Origin: an uncultured Treponema sp.
Lineage (GTDB): Bacteria > Spirochaetota > Spirochaetia > Treponematales > Treponemataceae
Assembly: GCA_946538795.1 (NCBI GenBank)
Contig: CAMNGY010000096.1
Location: forward strand, 1 to 6,381
Direction of reading: 5' to 3'
DNA: 6,381 bases
Part shown: in pieces, positions 1 through 6,064 of the stretch
Position numbering within the stretch: the first letter of the stretch is position 1
Layout: every line of letters starts with the position of its first letter
The notes under the pieces: model-generated
The model's database searches: none
Told to the model about the DNA's origin: nothing
The model's input: the letters and a program-made list of their open reading frames with translations, nothing else
Made by a program: the position numbers and the translations under genes

Positions 1-174
1 CTTTTGGACATGGGAGGCTTCCGGCTTTATCCGGGAAGTATACGGGCAAGATTGTGGGAGTGCGGCATCTGTGCGATTGACTACTCCGATACGGGTCGCA
101 GGCGCATCTTGATTTCGCCTGACCTGCTCATAAAGAAGTTCTTCTCCACAGGTATGCTGAAGTCTGCGGAATAG
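1..174 (+). CDS. C-terminal end of an unrecognised protein (5' truncated)
   Basis: An open frame runs from the window edge for 57 codons to a TAG at 172-174. The visible tail starts LLDMGGFRLYPGS and ends FFSTGMLKSAE. It has no obvious membrane segment, is rich in Arg and hydrophobic residues, and contains two cysteines close together (WECGIC). I do not recognise the family. CheD and CheW were considered because of the neighbours, but their C-terminal motifs are not visible. The frame is credible as coding because it stays open to a stop only 10 bases before cheB, with the cheB ribosome binding site starting at that stop, as expected of an upstream operon member. Its role cannot be stated from this fragment, although co-transcription with the che genes is likely. 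Confidence 0.6.
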   Translation, partial: LLDMGGFRLYPGSIRARLWECGICAIDYSDTGRRRILISPDLLIKKFFSTGMLKSAE

Positions 175-181
175 GGGAGGG
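174..181 (+). promoter_or_regulatory. Ribosome binding site of cheB
   Basis: GGGGAGGG begins on the last base of the upstream TAG stop and ends three bases before the ATG at 185. It is the only purine-rich Shine-Dalgarno-like stretch here and fixes the start of cheB. Its overlap with the preceding stop codon suggests translational coupling. Confidence 0.6.
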
Positions 182-184
182 TGA

Positions 185-1213
185 ATGAAGCTCATAATCG
201 CCGATGACTCTGCGGTAGTCAGGGCAATACTTGACCAGAAGCTCACCAAGATGGACGGCATGGAAATCATTGCCTCAGTCTCCAACGGTCGCAGGGCCAT
301 AGATGCGGCGAAGGGGGAGCGGCCAGATGCGGTCATAAGTGACATCGACATGCCGGAGATGGACGGGCTTGAGGCGACGAAGTTTCTGGCAAAATCCATG
401 CGCATACCAGTCATACTGATGGCGGAGGACTCTTCCAAGGCCATAGCGGCCAAGGCAGCCGGGGCTACTGAGTTCATGATTAAGCCCAGGGTAAACGAGT
501 ATGGCAATGCGTTCTTTGATGATCTTATGGAGCGATTGGAGTCCATAGCATCTTTGTCAAATCATCCTGACAGTGACGGAAGGGGGAGCAAAATCCGTCC
601 TTTCCGTGGTTACCGTATACTTTGCATCGGTGCGTCTACGGGTGGCCCTACTGCAGTCGCTGAAGTCCTGAAGGGCCTGGGACGGAATTTTCCCCTGCCA
701 ATTCTGTACGCCCAGCACATTGAGGTGGGGGCGGACAGGAACCTCGTAGAATGGCTGGACGGAACATGCGGTAACTTGACGGTCAGGCTGTCCCGGGACG
801 GGGAGGAGGCCTTGCCGGGTGTGGTCTACATGGCTCCGGCAGACAGGCATCTGGTCATAGATTTTGTAAAAGGTAATTCCCATCCGGTTCTTCGTATTTC
901 TGATGAGCCTCCGGAGAGGTTCCTGAGGCCTGCCGTGAACATGCTGTTCAGGAGCGCGGCCAGGCTTTACGGTAAGTCATGCCTGGCCGTCCTGCTTACG
1001 GGTATGGGGCGTGACGGGGCGGAAGGCTGCAAGCTTATACGCGACAATGGGGGATGGACGATAGTCGAGGACAAGTCCACCTGTGCCGTGTTCGGTATGC
1101 CTGCAGCGGCCATAGAGCTTGGAGGTGCGAGCGAGGTTTACCCCAGGGATGAGATTGCCTCTAGGATCCTGGACCTTGTAGGTGGAGAAGGAGTGAGGGG
1201 GGCAGTGGTATGA
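185..1213 (+). CDS. cheB: Chemotaxis response regulator protein-glutamate methylesterase/deamidase CheB
   Basis: CheB removes methyl groups from (and deamidates) receptor glutamates in the cytoplasm after phosphorylation by CheA, giving adaptation. The 342 residues are of usual family length. The receiver domain is residues 1-118: acidic pair D7/D8, phosphoacceptor D53 in SDIDMPEMDG, and K100 in FMIKP. A short linker (about 119-142) precedes the esterase domain (143-335). The catalytic triad is S151 in GASTGG, H178 in AQHIEVG and D277 in LTGMGRDGAEG. Two departures are visible. The receiver Ser/Thr switch position is A80 (PVILMAEDS), and the usual QHMPxxFT-like segment after the catalytic His reads QHIEVGAD. 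All catalytic residues remain, so the enzyme is probably active, perhaps with altered signalling kinetics or receptor preference. The start has a good Shine-Dalgarno, and the stop overlaps the cheR start as ATGA. Confidence 0.96.
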   Translation: MKLIIADDSAVVRAILDQKLTKMDGMEIIASVSNGRRAIDAAKGERPDAVISDIDMPEMDGLEATKFLAKSMRIPVILMAEDSSKAIAAKAAGATEFMIKPRVNEYGNAFFDDLMERLESIASLSNHPDSDGRGSKIRPFRGYRILCIGASTGGPTAVAEVLKGLGRNFPLPILYAQHIEVGADRNLVEWLDGTCGNLTVRLSRDGEEALPGVVYMAPADRHLVIDFVKGNSHPVLRISDEPPERFLRPAVNMLFRSAARLYGKSCLAVLLTGMGRDGAEGCKLIRDNGGWTIVEDKSTCAVFGMPAAAIELGGASEVYPRDEIASRILDLVGGEGVRGAVV

Positions 1214-2055
1214 TCGTGAGCGATGAAAACCTTGGCCTCGTAATAGACCTCATAACGATGACGACAGGCATCATTCCCCGCTCAAGCCACAGGGAGGGAA
1301 TCCGAAGCTACTTGTCCAGCAAACTGGATGAACTTGGGCTTCTATCCGTGCAGGAATATTCTGAAAGGCTCAAGAAGGACAAGACTCTCCTTATGGATCT
1401 TATAAACGAGAGCACTGTCAACGAGACTTACTTCTTCAGGGAAGAAAAGCAGTTCTCGTTCGTGCGCTCCAAGATTCTCTCTACTTGGGCAGCCCGGCAT
1501 GGCAGCCAGCCTATCAAGATATGGAGCGCGGCCTGCTCCTACGGTGAGGAGGCCTATTCCCTGGCGCTGCTGGCCAAGGACTGCGGAATCAAGGCTCACA
1601 TCACGGCGAGTGACATAAACACTGCCGTGCTGAGCCACTGCGCGGCTGGAGTGTTCAACGCCTCATCCATGAGGGGGGGGGACGGGGTTACTTTCCAGAA
1701 CCTTCTGCTTCCCTACAGGACTGCAAATGCGAAAATCGCGTTCAGCGATGAAATCCGCAGTTTCATAACGACGCGGCAGATAAACCTTGCGGAGATGGAC
1801 AACCCTATGTCCGAGGGAATTCTCCCGAAGATGCAGGATATCGTGTTCATACGGAATGTGTTCATATATTTCAGCCAGGAGCTGCGCACCAGGATCCTAA
1901 AGGTGATTGCGGACAAATGCATGGCTGAGGGCAGCTTCCTGTTTGTCTCGATGAGCGAGATCGCACAGATAGATCGGAGCGTCATGCCCGGTTCCCTGGA
2001 GAAGGTTTCTGACGGGAACGTATTTTACTTTCAGAAGAAGAAGGCGGAGGTTTAG
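1210..2055 (+). CDS. cheR: Chemotaxis protein-glutamate O-methyltransferase CheR
   Basis: CheR transfers a methyl group from S-adenosylmethionine to receptor glutamates, opposing CheB. The 281 residues match the usual length. A helical N-terminal domain (about 1-75) leads to NETYFFRE (71-78). The SAM-binding Rossmann domain follows: IWSAACSYGEEAYSLA (104-119), ASDIN (133-137, the acidic SAM-ribose contact) and RNVFIYF (215-221). The family's CS(T/S)GEE loop reads CSYGEE, with Y111 in place of Thr/Ser, which is unusual next to the cofactor. The C-terminal GHSE-like motif is changed to SMSE (247-250). A run of nine G residues (1673-1681) encodes R155-G156-G157 and the first base of D158. The frame is open with nine Gs. 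The start at 1210 overlaps the cheB stop by four bases, and GAGGGG at 1195-1200 is a plausible ribosome binding site. Confidence 0.95.
   Translation: MIVSDENLGLVIDLITMTTGIIPRSSHREGIRSYLSSKLDELGLLSVQEYSERLKKDKTLLMDLINESTVNETYFFREEKQFSFVRSKILSTWAARHGSQPIKIWSAACSYGEEAYSLALLAKDCGIKAHITASDINTAVLSHCAAGVFNASSMRGGDGVTFQNLLLPYRTANAKIAFSDEIRSFITTRQINLAEMDNPMSEGILPKMQDIVFIRNVFIYFSQELRTRILKVIADKCMAEGSFLFVSMSEIAQIDRSVMPGSLEKVSDGNVFYFQKKKAEV
1673..1681 (+). repeat. Nine-base poly-G tract inside cheR
   Basis: Nine consecutive G residues lie mid-gene within the coding frame of cheR. Loss of one G would shift the frame to a TAA at 1766-1768, and gain of one would lead to a TGA at 1749-1751. Both would remove the RNVFIYF motif and the rest of the SAM domain. 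Poly-G tracts are known slippage sites in Treponema pallidum. Whether this one varies cannot be seen from a single sequence. Confidence 0.85.
2046..2050 (+). promoter_or_regulatory. Ribosome binding site of cheA
   Basis: GGAGG lies within the last codons of cheR, eight bases before the ATG at 2059. This supports the chosen start and coupled translation across a 3-base intergenic gap. A second AGGAG at 2054-2058 directly abuts the ATG and is too close to serve. Confidence 0.6.
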
Positions 2056-2058
2056 GAG

Positions 2059-3612
2059 ATGGCGAAGGTTTCATCTGACATTACCGAGAGTTTCCTTTCG
2101 GAAGTCTCGGATTTGCTGGAGGATGCGCGCAAGGACGTGCTGGCCCTGAAGACGGACCCCAAGGATACGGACACGCTCAACAGGCTCTTGCGCAACCTCC
2201 ATACAATAAAGGGCAACTCTCGTATGCTCGGACACTCCACGATAGAGAAGCTGGCCCATGCGGTGGAGGATATATATAAGGGCGTCAAGGATGGCCAGGT
2301 GAAGAACAGCGACCGTCTGGTCCGCCTTGTTTTCTTCGTTGCGGACAAGATTGCCGAATGCGTCGTAGGCATCCGCAAGCGTGGAACCGATGACATGAAC
2401 GTGGACCTTTACTTGCAGTCCTGCGACAAGCTTGCGGCGGGTGAGCTTGTGGACGTGGACTCCATTGCCGAGCAGATACGGCGCGAGAAAGAGGACAAGC
2501 TGCAGGGCAGTGAGGAGGAGGACGAGGAAGATCAGCAGATTTCAGACATCCAGTCCATCCGCATCAAGATAAGCCGCGTCAACGAGATAATCAGCGCGTT
2601 TGATACGATGATAACGCGGGAGTTCCGCCTGAAGCACCAGCTGGATCAGCTGCGGGTCATAGAGGAGGAGACAGACAATCACGAGCTTTCCAAGATACGC
2701 AAGCAGTTCGAATCCGATATATTTGCGCTTGAGACTTCTATTTTCAGCGTGCAGAGTCAGGTCTTTGACCTGAGGATGCTGCCAATCAGCATAGTCCTGC
2801 GTCCCTTCGAGAACACGATTGCGCTTGAGTCCATGCAGTTGGGTAAGGCCGTCCGTGCCAACATTCCGGAGACCGATGTCGCGATTGACAAGATTATCCT
2901 GGAGCAGCTGAACGATATCCTGATGCACTTGGTCCGAAACGCCCTGGACCACGGAATTGAGACTCCGGAGGAACGAAAGGCCGCAGGAAAGGACGAGCAG
3001 GGGGTCATCTCAATCACCTGTAAGAGGGAGACCAAGCATATAGAGCTTACCGTCAGCGATGATGGCCGGGGCATAGACTTCGAGAAAATTCGTGCAAAGG
3101 CCTCCAAACTGTACGTTGAGAGGGCGGACGAGATAAAGGACATGGGCGAGAAGGAGTTGTCGCAGTTCCTGTTCATGTCGGGCTTCTCCACCAAGGACAA
3201 AGTGACGGAGCTTTCCGGCCGTGGCGTGGGCCTTGATGTCGTGTGGACCAATGTAGAGAAAATAAAGGGCCGTGTCAGGCTGGAGAGCACCCTTGGAAAG
3301 GGGACTTCGTTCATCCTGCATTTCCCGCTGTCCCTGTCTACCTTGCAGGGCCTGTTCGTCATGTCCAACCAGGACAAGTTCCTCATTCCGTCCCAGCATA
3401 TAGTGGACGTCATTTACCGCAAGAAGAGCGAGTACGTTACCTTACAGAACCAGACCTACATCAAATTTGAGGGACAGCTGGTTCCGGTGTTCTCCCTGTC
3501 CACATTGTTTAAGGATCACAAGGGCGGGGTGATTACGGACGCGGACTCCATTCTCATAGCCGAATACATGGAGCAGAGGATCGGAATCGTCGTCGAGCAG
3601 GTGCAGCAGTAG
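2059..3612 (+). CDS. cheA: Chemotaxis histidine kinase CheA, N-terminal part (P1-P3-P4-partial P5)
   Basis: CheA autophosphorylates on a P1 histidine under receptor/CheW control and passes the phosphate to CheB and receiver proteins. P1 spans about 1-115, with phosphoacceptor H48 in NLHTIKGNSRMLG. There is no recognisable CheY-binding P2 domain: an acidic, low-complexity linker (SEEEDEEDQQ, 151-160) goes straight to the P3 helical dimerisation hairpin (about 165-255) and the DLRMLPISIVLRPF hinge (237-250). The P4 ATPase has the N box LVRNALDHGIE (291-301), the G1 box SDDGRGID (333-340), the F/G2 region FMSGFSTKDKVTELSGRGVG (372-391) and GKGTSFILHFPLSLS (413-427). P5 starts near 428 and is cut at residue 517 by the TAG. 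On its own this product would keep kinase chemistry but lose the end of the domain that docks CheW and receptors. The start has a good GGAGG site. Confidence 0.93.
   Translation: MAKVSSDITESFLSEVSDLLEDARKDVLALKTDPKDTDTLNRLLRNLHTIKGNSRMLGHSTIEKLAHAVEDIYKGVKDGQVKNSDRLVRLVFFVADKIAECVVGIRKRGTDDMNVDLYLQSCDKLAAGELVDVDSIAEQIRREKEDKLQGSEEEDEEDQQISDIQSIRIKISRVNEIISAFDTMITREFRLKHQLDQLRVIEEETDNHELSKIRKQFESDIFALETSIFSVQSQVFDLRMLPISIVLRPFENTIALESMQLGKAVRANIPETDVAIDKIILEQLNDILMHLVRNALDHGIETPEERKAAGKDEQGVISITCKRETKHIELTVSDDGRGIDFEKIRAKASKLYVERADEIKDMGEKELSQFLFMSGFSTKDKVTELSGRGVGLDVVWTNVEKIKGRVRLESTLGKGTSFILHFPLSLSTLQGLFVMSNQDKFLIPSQHIVDVIYRKKSEYVTLQNQTYIKFEGQLVPVFSLSTLFKDHKGGVITDADSILIAEYMEQRIGIVVEQVQQ
3610..3612 (+). 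other. In-frame amber codon within the CheA P5 domain
   Basis: The local codons are GTG CAG CAG TAG GTT TCG. The TAG directly follows two CAG (Gln) codons, and E. coli CheA as I recall it has Gln at the aligned position, so a C-to-T transition from CAG is the simplest origin. Homology on both sides stays in one frame. TAG is the terminal stop of the upstream gene, cheR and the cyclase in this window, so it is not globally reassigned. Confidence 0.85.
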
Positions 3613-3633
3613 GTTTCGCTCGTCGTAAAGCCC

Positions 3634-4161
3634 TTGCCTCCTGCGTTCAGGAACTTCACGATATTGCAAGGAATCGTATTCGATGAGCATTACGACATCG
3701 TGCCGATCTTGCACGTGCCGGAAATCCTCAAGAAGTTTAAGTCCCTGCGTGGTTATGATATCAAGAAATATGAGGCGGCGACCAAGCCCCGCACAGTCAG
3801 GGTCCTTGTCGTAGACGACTCCGACACCACCCGACAGATAGAGAAGTCTATCCTGGAGGGTGGCGGCTTCTCCGTTGATACGGCGGTGGACGGAATTGAC
3901 GGACTTGAGAAGCTCAAGTCCAAGCAGTACGACATCATTGTGTCTGACAAGGATATGCCCCGCATGAACGGCCTCGTCCTGCTGGATAACCTGCGTCGCA
4001 TGGAGAAGTATGCGACGGTTCCGGTGATCGTTGTGTCCGCGGATCAGAGTCCGGAGGTCCTGAGCCAGTTCGAGAAGTCCGGGGTGAGCAAGTTCATCGC
4101 TAAGGGAGACTTCAAGCGCGGCAACCTCATCAATGCTGTAAAGGAGTTGGTAAATGAGTAA
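3634..4161 (+). CDS. CheA hybrid, C-terminal part: end of the CheW-like domain plus receiver domain
   Basis: This open stretch is in the same frame as the CheA part upstream. Its first residues (LPPAFRNFTILQGIVF to HVPEILKKF) are the last strands of a CheA P5 domain. After a short linker, a full receiver domain starts near local residue 54: VLVVDDSD (acidic pair D61/D62), phosphoacceptor D105 in SDKDMPRMNG, S135 in VIVVSAD and K157 in FIAKGDF, where Gly replaces the usual Pro after Lys. All phosphotransfer residues are present, so the receiver should accept phosphate from H48 of CheA. If translated separately it would have to begin at a TTG (3634) with no Shine-Dalgarno upstream, which makes independent initiation unlikely. 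Production by read-through of the amber is more plausible, otherwise it is a relic. Its stop overlaps the cyclase start by eight bases. Confidence 0.7.
   Translation: MPPAFRNFTILQGIVFDEHYDIVPILHVPEILKKFKSLRGYDIKKYEAATKPRTVRVLVVDDSDTTRQIEKSILEGGGFSVDTAVDGIDGLEKLKSKQYDIIVSDKDMPRMNGLVLLDNLRRMEKYATVPVIVVSADQSPEVLSQFEKSGVSKFIAKGDFKRGNLINAVKELVNE
4141..4146 (+). promoter_or_regulatory. Ribosome binding site of the cyclase gene
   Basis: AAGGAG lies inside the last codons of the receiver domain, seven bases before the ATG at 4154. It is the best Shine-Dalgarno in the window and identifies the overlapping start. Because it lies within the preceding frame, the amber codon upstream could lower cyclase translation by polarity. 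Confidence 0.7.
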
Positions 4162-5995
4162 GAAGATTCTTGTCCTTGAGACCTCCGTGACCCTGCAGAA
4201 GTTGTTCACGACAACGCTGAGCGATGACTACTCCGTGCAGTTCATCGGTGATGGAAAGGAGTCGCTTTACAGGCTTTTCGAGATGGCTCCTGATCTTTTC
4301 CTGCTGAATGCGGAGTATGACGAGCCGCGCAGTTTTGATTTGGTGCGCGTCATACGCTCCATTCCCTGCTTCAAGGGGCTGTCCATCGGAATGTACGCTA
4401 CGGGGGCTTTCCCGTTTGATGAGGCTATGGCAAAGGGGTGCGGCGCAAATTCCTTTGTCCGCATAGACCAGAAGACTATGGCCCTGAATATAGAGGAGCT
4501 GGCGCAGATGCCAGCGTCCAGACTGGACAAGCTGGAATTGACCCAGGCACGGAAGGACTTGGACGACGGCAGGCTTTTCCAGAATGCGCTGGGGCTGTTG
4601 AGGGAAGGATCCTTCAAGAACGTCCTTCTTGAGAAAATCATAGAGATGTCCGATTCGATGGAGTCGGTGCAGGAAATAGTGACGGATTTTCTGTCTTTAA
4701 TAGTTTCTATATGCGAGGTTCCAGCCGCTGGGCTCTTCATCGTAGAGAATGACGGTCCGCACGGCTACTATGTGGCCGCGTCGGGAATGGGGGAAAGGGA
4801 GCTCACGGACTTTCTCAAGGTCTGTGCTGCCGACTTCGAGAAGGTCAAGGCTGATTATAATGTTTCCAAACTTGTCCCGCAGCGTATGGAATGCCGCCAG
4901 AATATAGACGGCTTTTTCTCCAAGGATGTGCAGCTCTCCTCTTATTCTATCGGTGAGTTAAGGTCGTTTGACGGCAGCGAATGCTTCGGTACGGTGCACA
5001 TTGTTTCTGGCGGAAACTTCACAAAGGACAAGACCGATCTGTTCAATTACTGCATAAAGGAGTCTGGAACACTCTTCGACAAGATGCTGATAGTCGAGAA
5101 GAAGATATTCTTCGAGCGGAGAATCCGCAAGGCATTCAGTCGCTTTGTCCCCGAGCAGATAATAGACGAACTTGTGACCAACTCCGATGCGAGCGAGAAG
5201 GTCAGTGTGGGCGAGAAGCGTGCTGTTGCAATTCTTTTCTCCGACATCCGTAGCTTCACCAGCATAAGTGAGCTGAACAGACCGGAAACGATGGTTTCCT
5301 TCTTAAACCGTTATTTCACAGCGATGGTGAACGTCATAAAGAAGCACGGTGGCACGATCGACAAGTTTATTGGGGACGCCATCATGGCCCTCTTCGGTGC
5401 GCCGGTCAGCTATGAGGACAACGCCCGCCGAGCTGCCGCCGCTGCCTGCGAGATGCGGGAGGTCCTTCCGTCGGTCGAATTGGGAGACCTGATTCTGCCT
5501 GAGGGAATGAAGTTCAACATAGGCATCGGGATCCATTATGGCGACGTAACAGTCGGATCCTTGGGATCCGCAGACAAGACGGACTACACCTGTATCGGTG
5601 ACACGGTCAACCTTGCCTCCCGCCTTGAGGGACTAACCAAAGTTTACGGGTCGATGGTCCTCGTCAGTGAGAGCGTCAAGGACGACTGCCCGGAGGGCGA
5701 GTTCAGCTTCCGCTATCTGGACGATGTGCGCGTCAAGGGCAAGGCGAAGGCTGTTCCTATTTTTGCCGTGGACCGCAGTCCTGATGAATTCCCTTCTACT
5801 TACAAGGATTCTTATACCAAGGGGATGGAGCTATACAAGCAGGGCATCTGGAACTTGGGCAAGGAATACTTTGAGAAGGCTCTTGTCGCCGTGCCGGGAG
5901 ACAAGGCTGCCAAGCTCATGCTTTCTCGTTGTGAGGAATTCATCGCCAACCCGCCTGACCATTGGGATGGTGCTATAGCCTTCACGACCAAGTAG
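4154..5995 (+). CDS. Class III adenylate/guanylate cyclase with N-terminal pseudo-receiver and GAF-like domain
   Basis: This cytoplasmic enzyme makes a cyclic nucleotide from a nucleoside triphosphate, probably cAMP. It is 613 residues with no signal peptide or membrane segment. Residues 1-118 have a receiver fold pattern, but the acidic pair reads ET (VLETS, 7-11) and the phosphoacceptor position is N52 (LLNAEYDEP), so it should not be phosphorylated. Residues about 155-315 look like a GAF sensor domain. A helix (KIFFERRIRKAFSRFVPEQI, 317-336) leads into the catalytic domain (about 355-540). Metal-binding aspartates are D364 (FSDIRSFTS) and D408 (KFIGDAIM). Substrate-specifying residues K404 and D477 (TDYTCIGDTVN) favour ATP, and N486/R490 (VNLASRLE) are the transition-state residues. 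All key residues are present. Residues about 550-600 form a TPR-like helical tail. Its start overlaps the hybrid kinase gene by eight bases, suggesting that it is the pathway's output. Confidence 0.93.
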   Translation: MSKKILVLETSVTLQKLFTTTLSDDYSVQFIGDGKESLYRLFEMAPDLFLLNAEYDEPRSFDLVRVIRSIPCFKGLSIGMYATGAFPFDEAMAKGCGANSFVRIDQKTMALNIEELAQMPASRLDKLELTQARKDLDDGRLFQNALGLLREGSFKNVLLEKIIEMSDSMESVQEIVTDFLSLIVSICEVPAAGLFIVENDGPHGYYVAASGMGERELTDFLKVCAADFEKVKADYNVSKLVPQRMECRQNIDGFFSKDVQLSSYSIGELRSFDGSECFGTVHIVSGGNFTKDKTDLFNYCIKESGTLFDKMLIVEKKIFFERRIRKAFSRFVPEQIIDELVTNSDASEKVSVGEKRAVAILFSDIRSFTSISELNRPETMVSFLNRYFTAMVNVIKKHGGTIDKFIGDAIMALFGAPVSYEDNARRAAAAACEMREVLPSVELGDLILPEGMKFNIGIGIHYGDVTVGSLGSADKTDYTCIGDTVNLASRLEGLTKVYGSMVLVSESVKDDCPEGEFSFRYLDDVRVKGKAKAVPIFAVDRSPDEFPSTYKDSYTKGMELYKQGIWNLGKEYFEKALVAVPGDKAAKLMLSRCEEFIANPPDHWDGAIAFTTK

Positions 5996-6002
5996 TTTTC
6001 TT

Positions 6003-6032
6003 CTGGCAAAAAGTCAGCTTCTGTGGTATAAT
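6003..6032 (+). promoter_or_regulatory. Sigma-70-type promoter with extended -10 for glgA
   Basis: A perfect TATAAT at 6027-6032 is preceded by TGG (6024-6026), giving the extended -10 form TGnTATAAT. CTGGCA at 6003-6008 matches four of six -35 bases with an 18-base spacer. Transcription would begin near 6039, about 25 bases before the glgA ATG. It lies in the AT-richer gap after the cyclase stop, the only non-coding stretch of any size in the window. Confidence 0.75.
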
Positions 6033-6050
6033 TAGGAATATACTTGTTTT

Positions 6051-6056
6051 AAGGGG
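6051..6056 (+). promoter_or_regulatory. Ribosome binding site of glgA
   Basis: AAGGGG lies eight bases before the ATG at 6065 and supports that start. An overlapping frame that opens earlier within the end of the cyclase gene has no such site. Confidence 0.6.
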
Positions 6057-6064
6057 TTTGACTT

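Larger units (their letters stand above)
2059..4161 (+). pseudogene. cheA: CheA-receiver hybrid histidine kinase frame interrupted by one in-frame TAG
   Basis: Read through position 3610-3612, this is one continuous 700-position frame ending at TAA 4159-4161. The domain order is Hpt (P1), dimerisation (P3), ATPase (P4), CheW-like (P5) and receiver. The TAG falls at position 518, in the second half of P5. VEQVQQ-stop-VSLVVKPL aligns without a gap to the end of E. coli CheA as I recall it (VDELLGQQQVVIKNL). P5 continues normally to about residue 560, and the receiver is intact. The two open parts listed separately are therefore halves of one ancestral gene, not two genes. I label it interrupted because a standard code gives a truncated product. 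Suppression, read-through or a base-call error would make it a functional CheA hybrid. No frameshift is present. Confidence 0.75.

Noticed and set aside
1..174. Upstream tail as CheD or CheW
   Set aside because: Neither the conserved CheD C-terminal GG-rich segment nor the final CheW strand pattern is present.
2757..3413. Minus-strand open frame of 218 codons within cheA
   Set aside because: It lies opposite the highly conserved P4 ATPase motifs and its translation is Ser/Arg-rich without any domain pattern.
3610..3612. Genome-wide reassignment of TAG to an amino acid
   Set aside because: Three neighbouring frames end naturally at TAG (172-174, 2053-2055, 5993-5995), each at the expected length or directly before the next start, so TAG works as a stop here.
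3442..4209. Minus-strand open frame of 255 codons across the end of the kinase frame and the amber codon
   Set aside because: It is antisense to conserved P5 and receiver domains on the + strand, shows no recognisable motif, and is explained by codon bias of the real gene.
6003..6017. Small hairpin CTGGC-AAAAA-GTCAG as a terminator of the che operon
   Set aside because: The stem is five pairs with one G-T wobble and is not followed by a T run. The same bases form the -35 region of the glgA promoter.
6000..6023. CTTCTG direct repeat (6000-6005 and 6018-6023) as a regulator site upstream of glgA
   Set aside because: Six-base repeats in a short pyrimidine-rich stretch are expected by chance, and no palindrome or known operator is visible.
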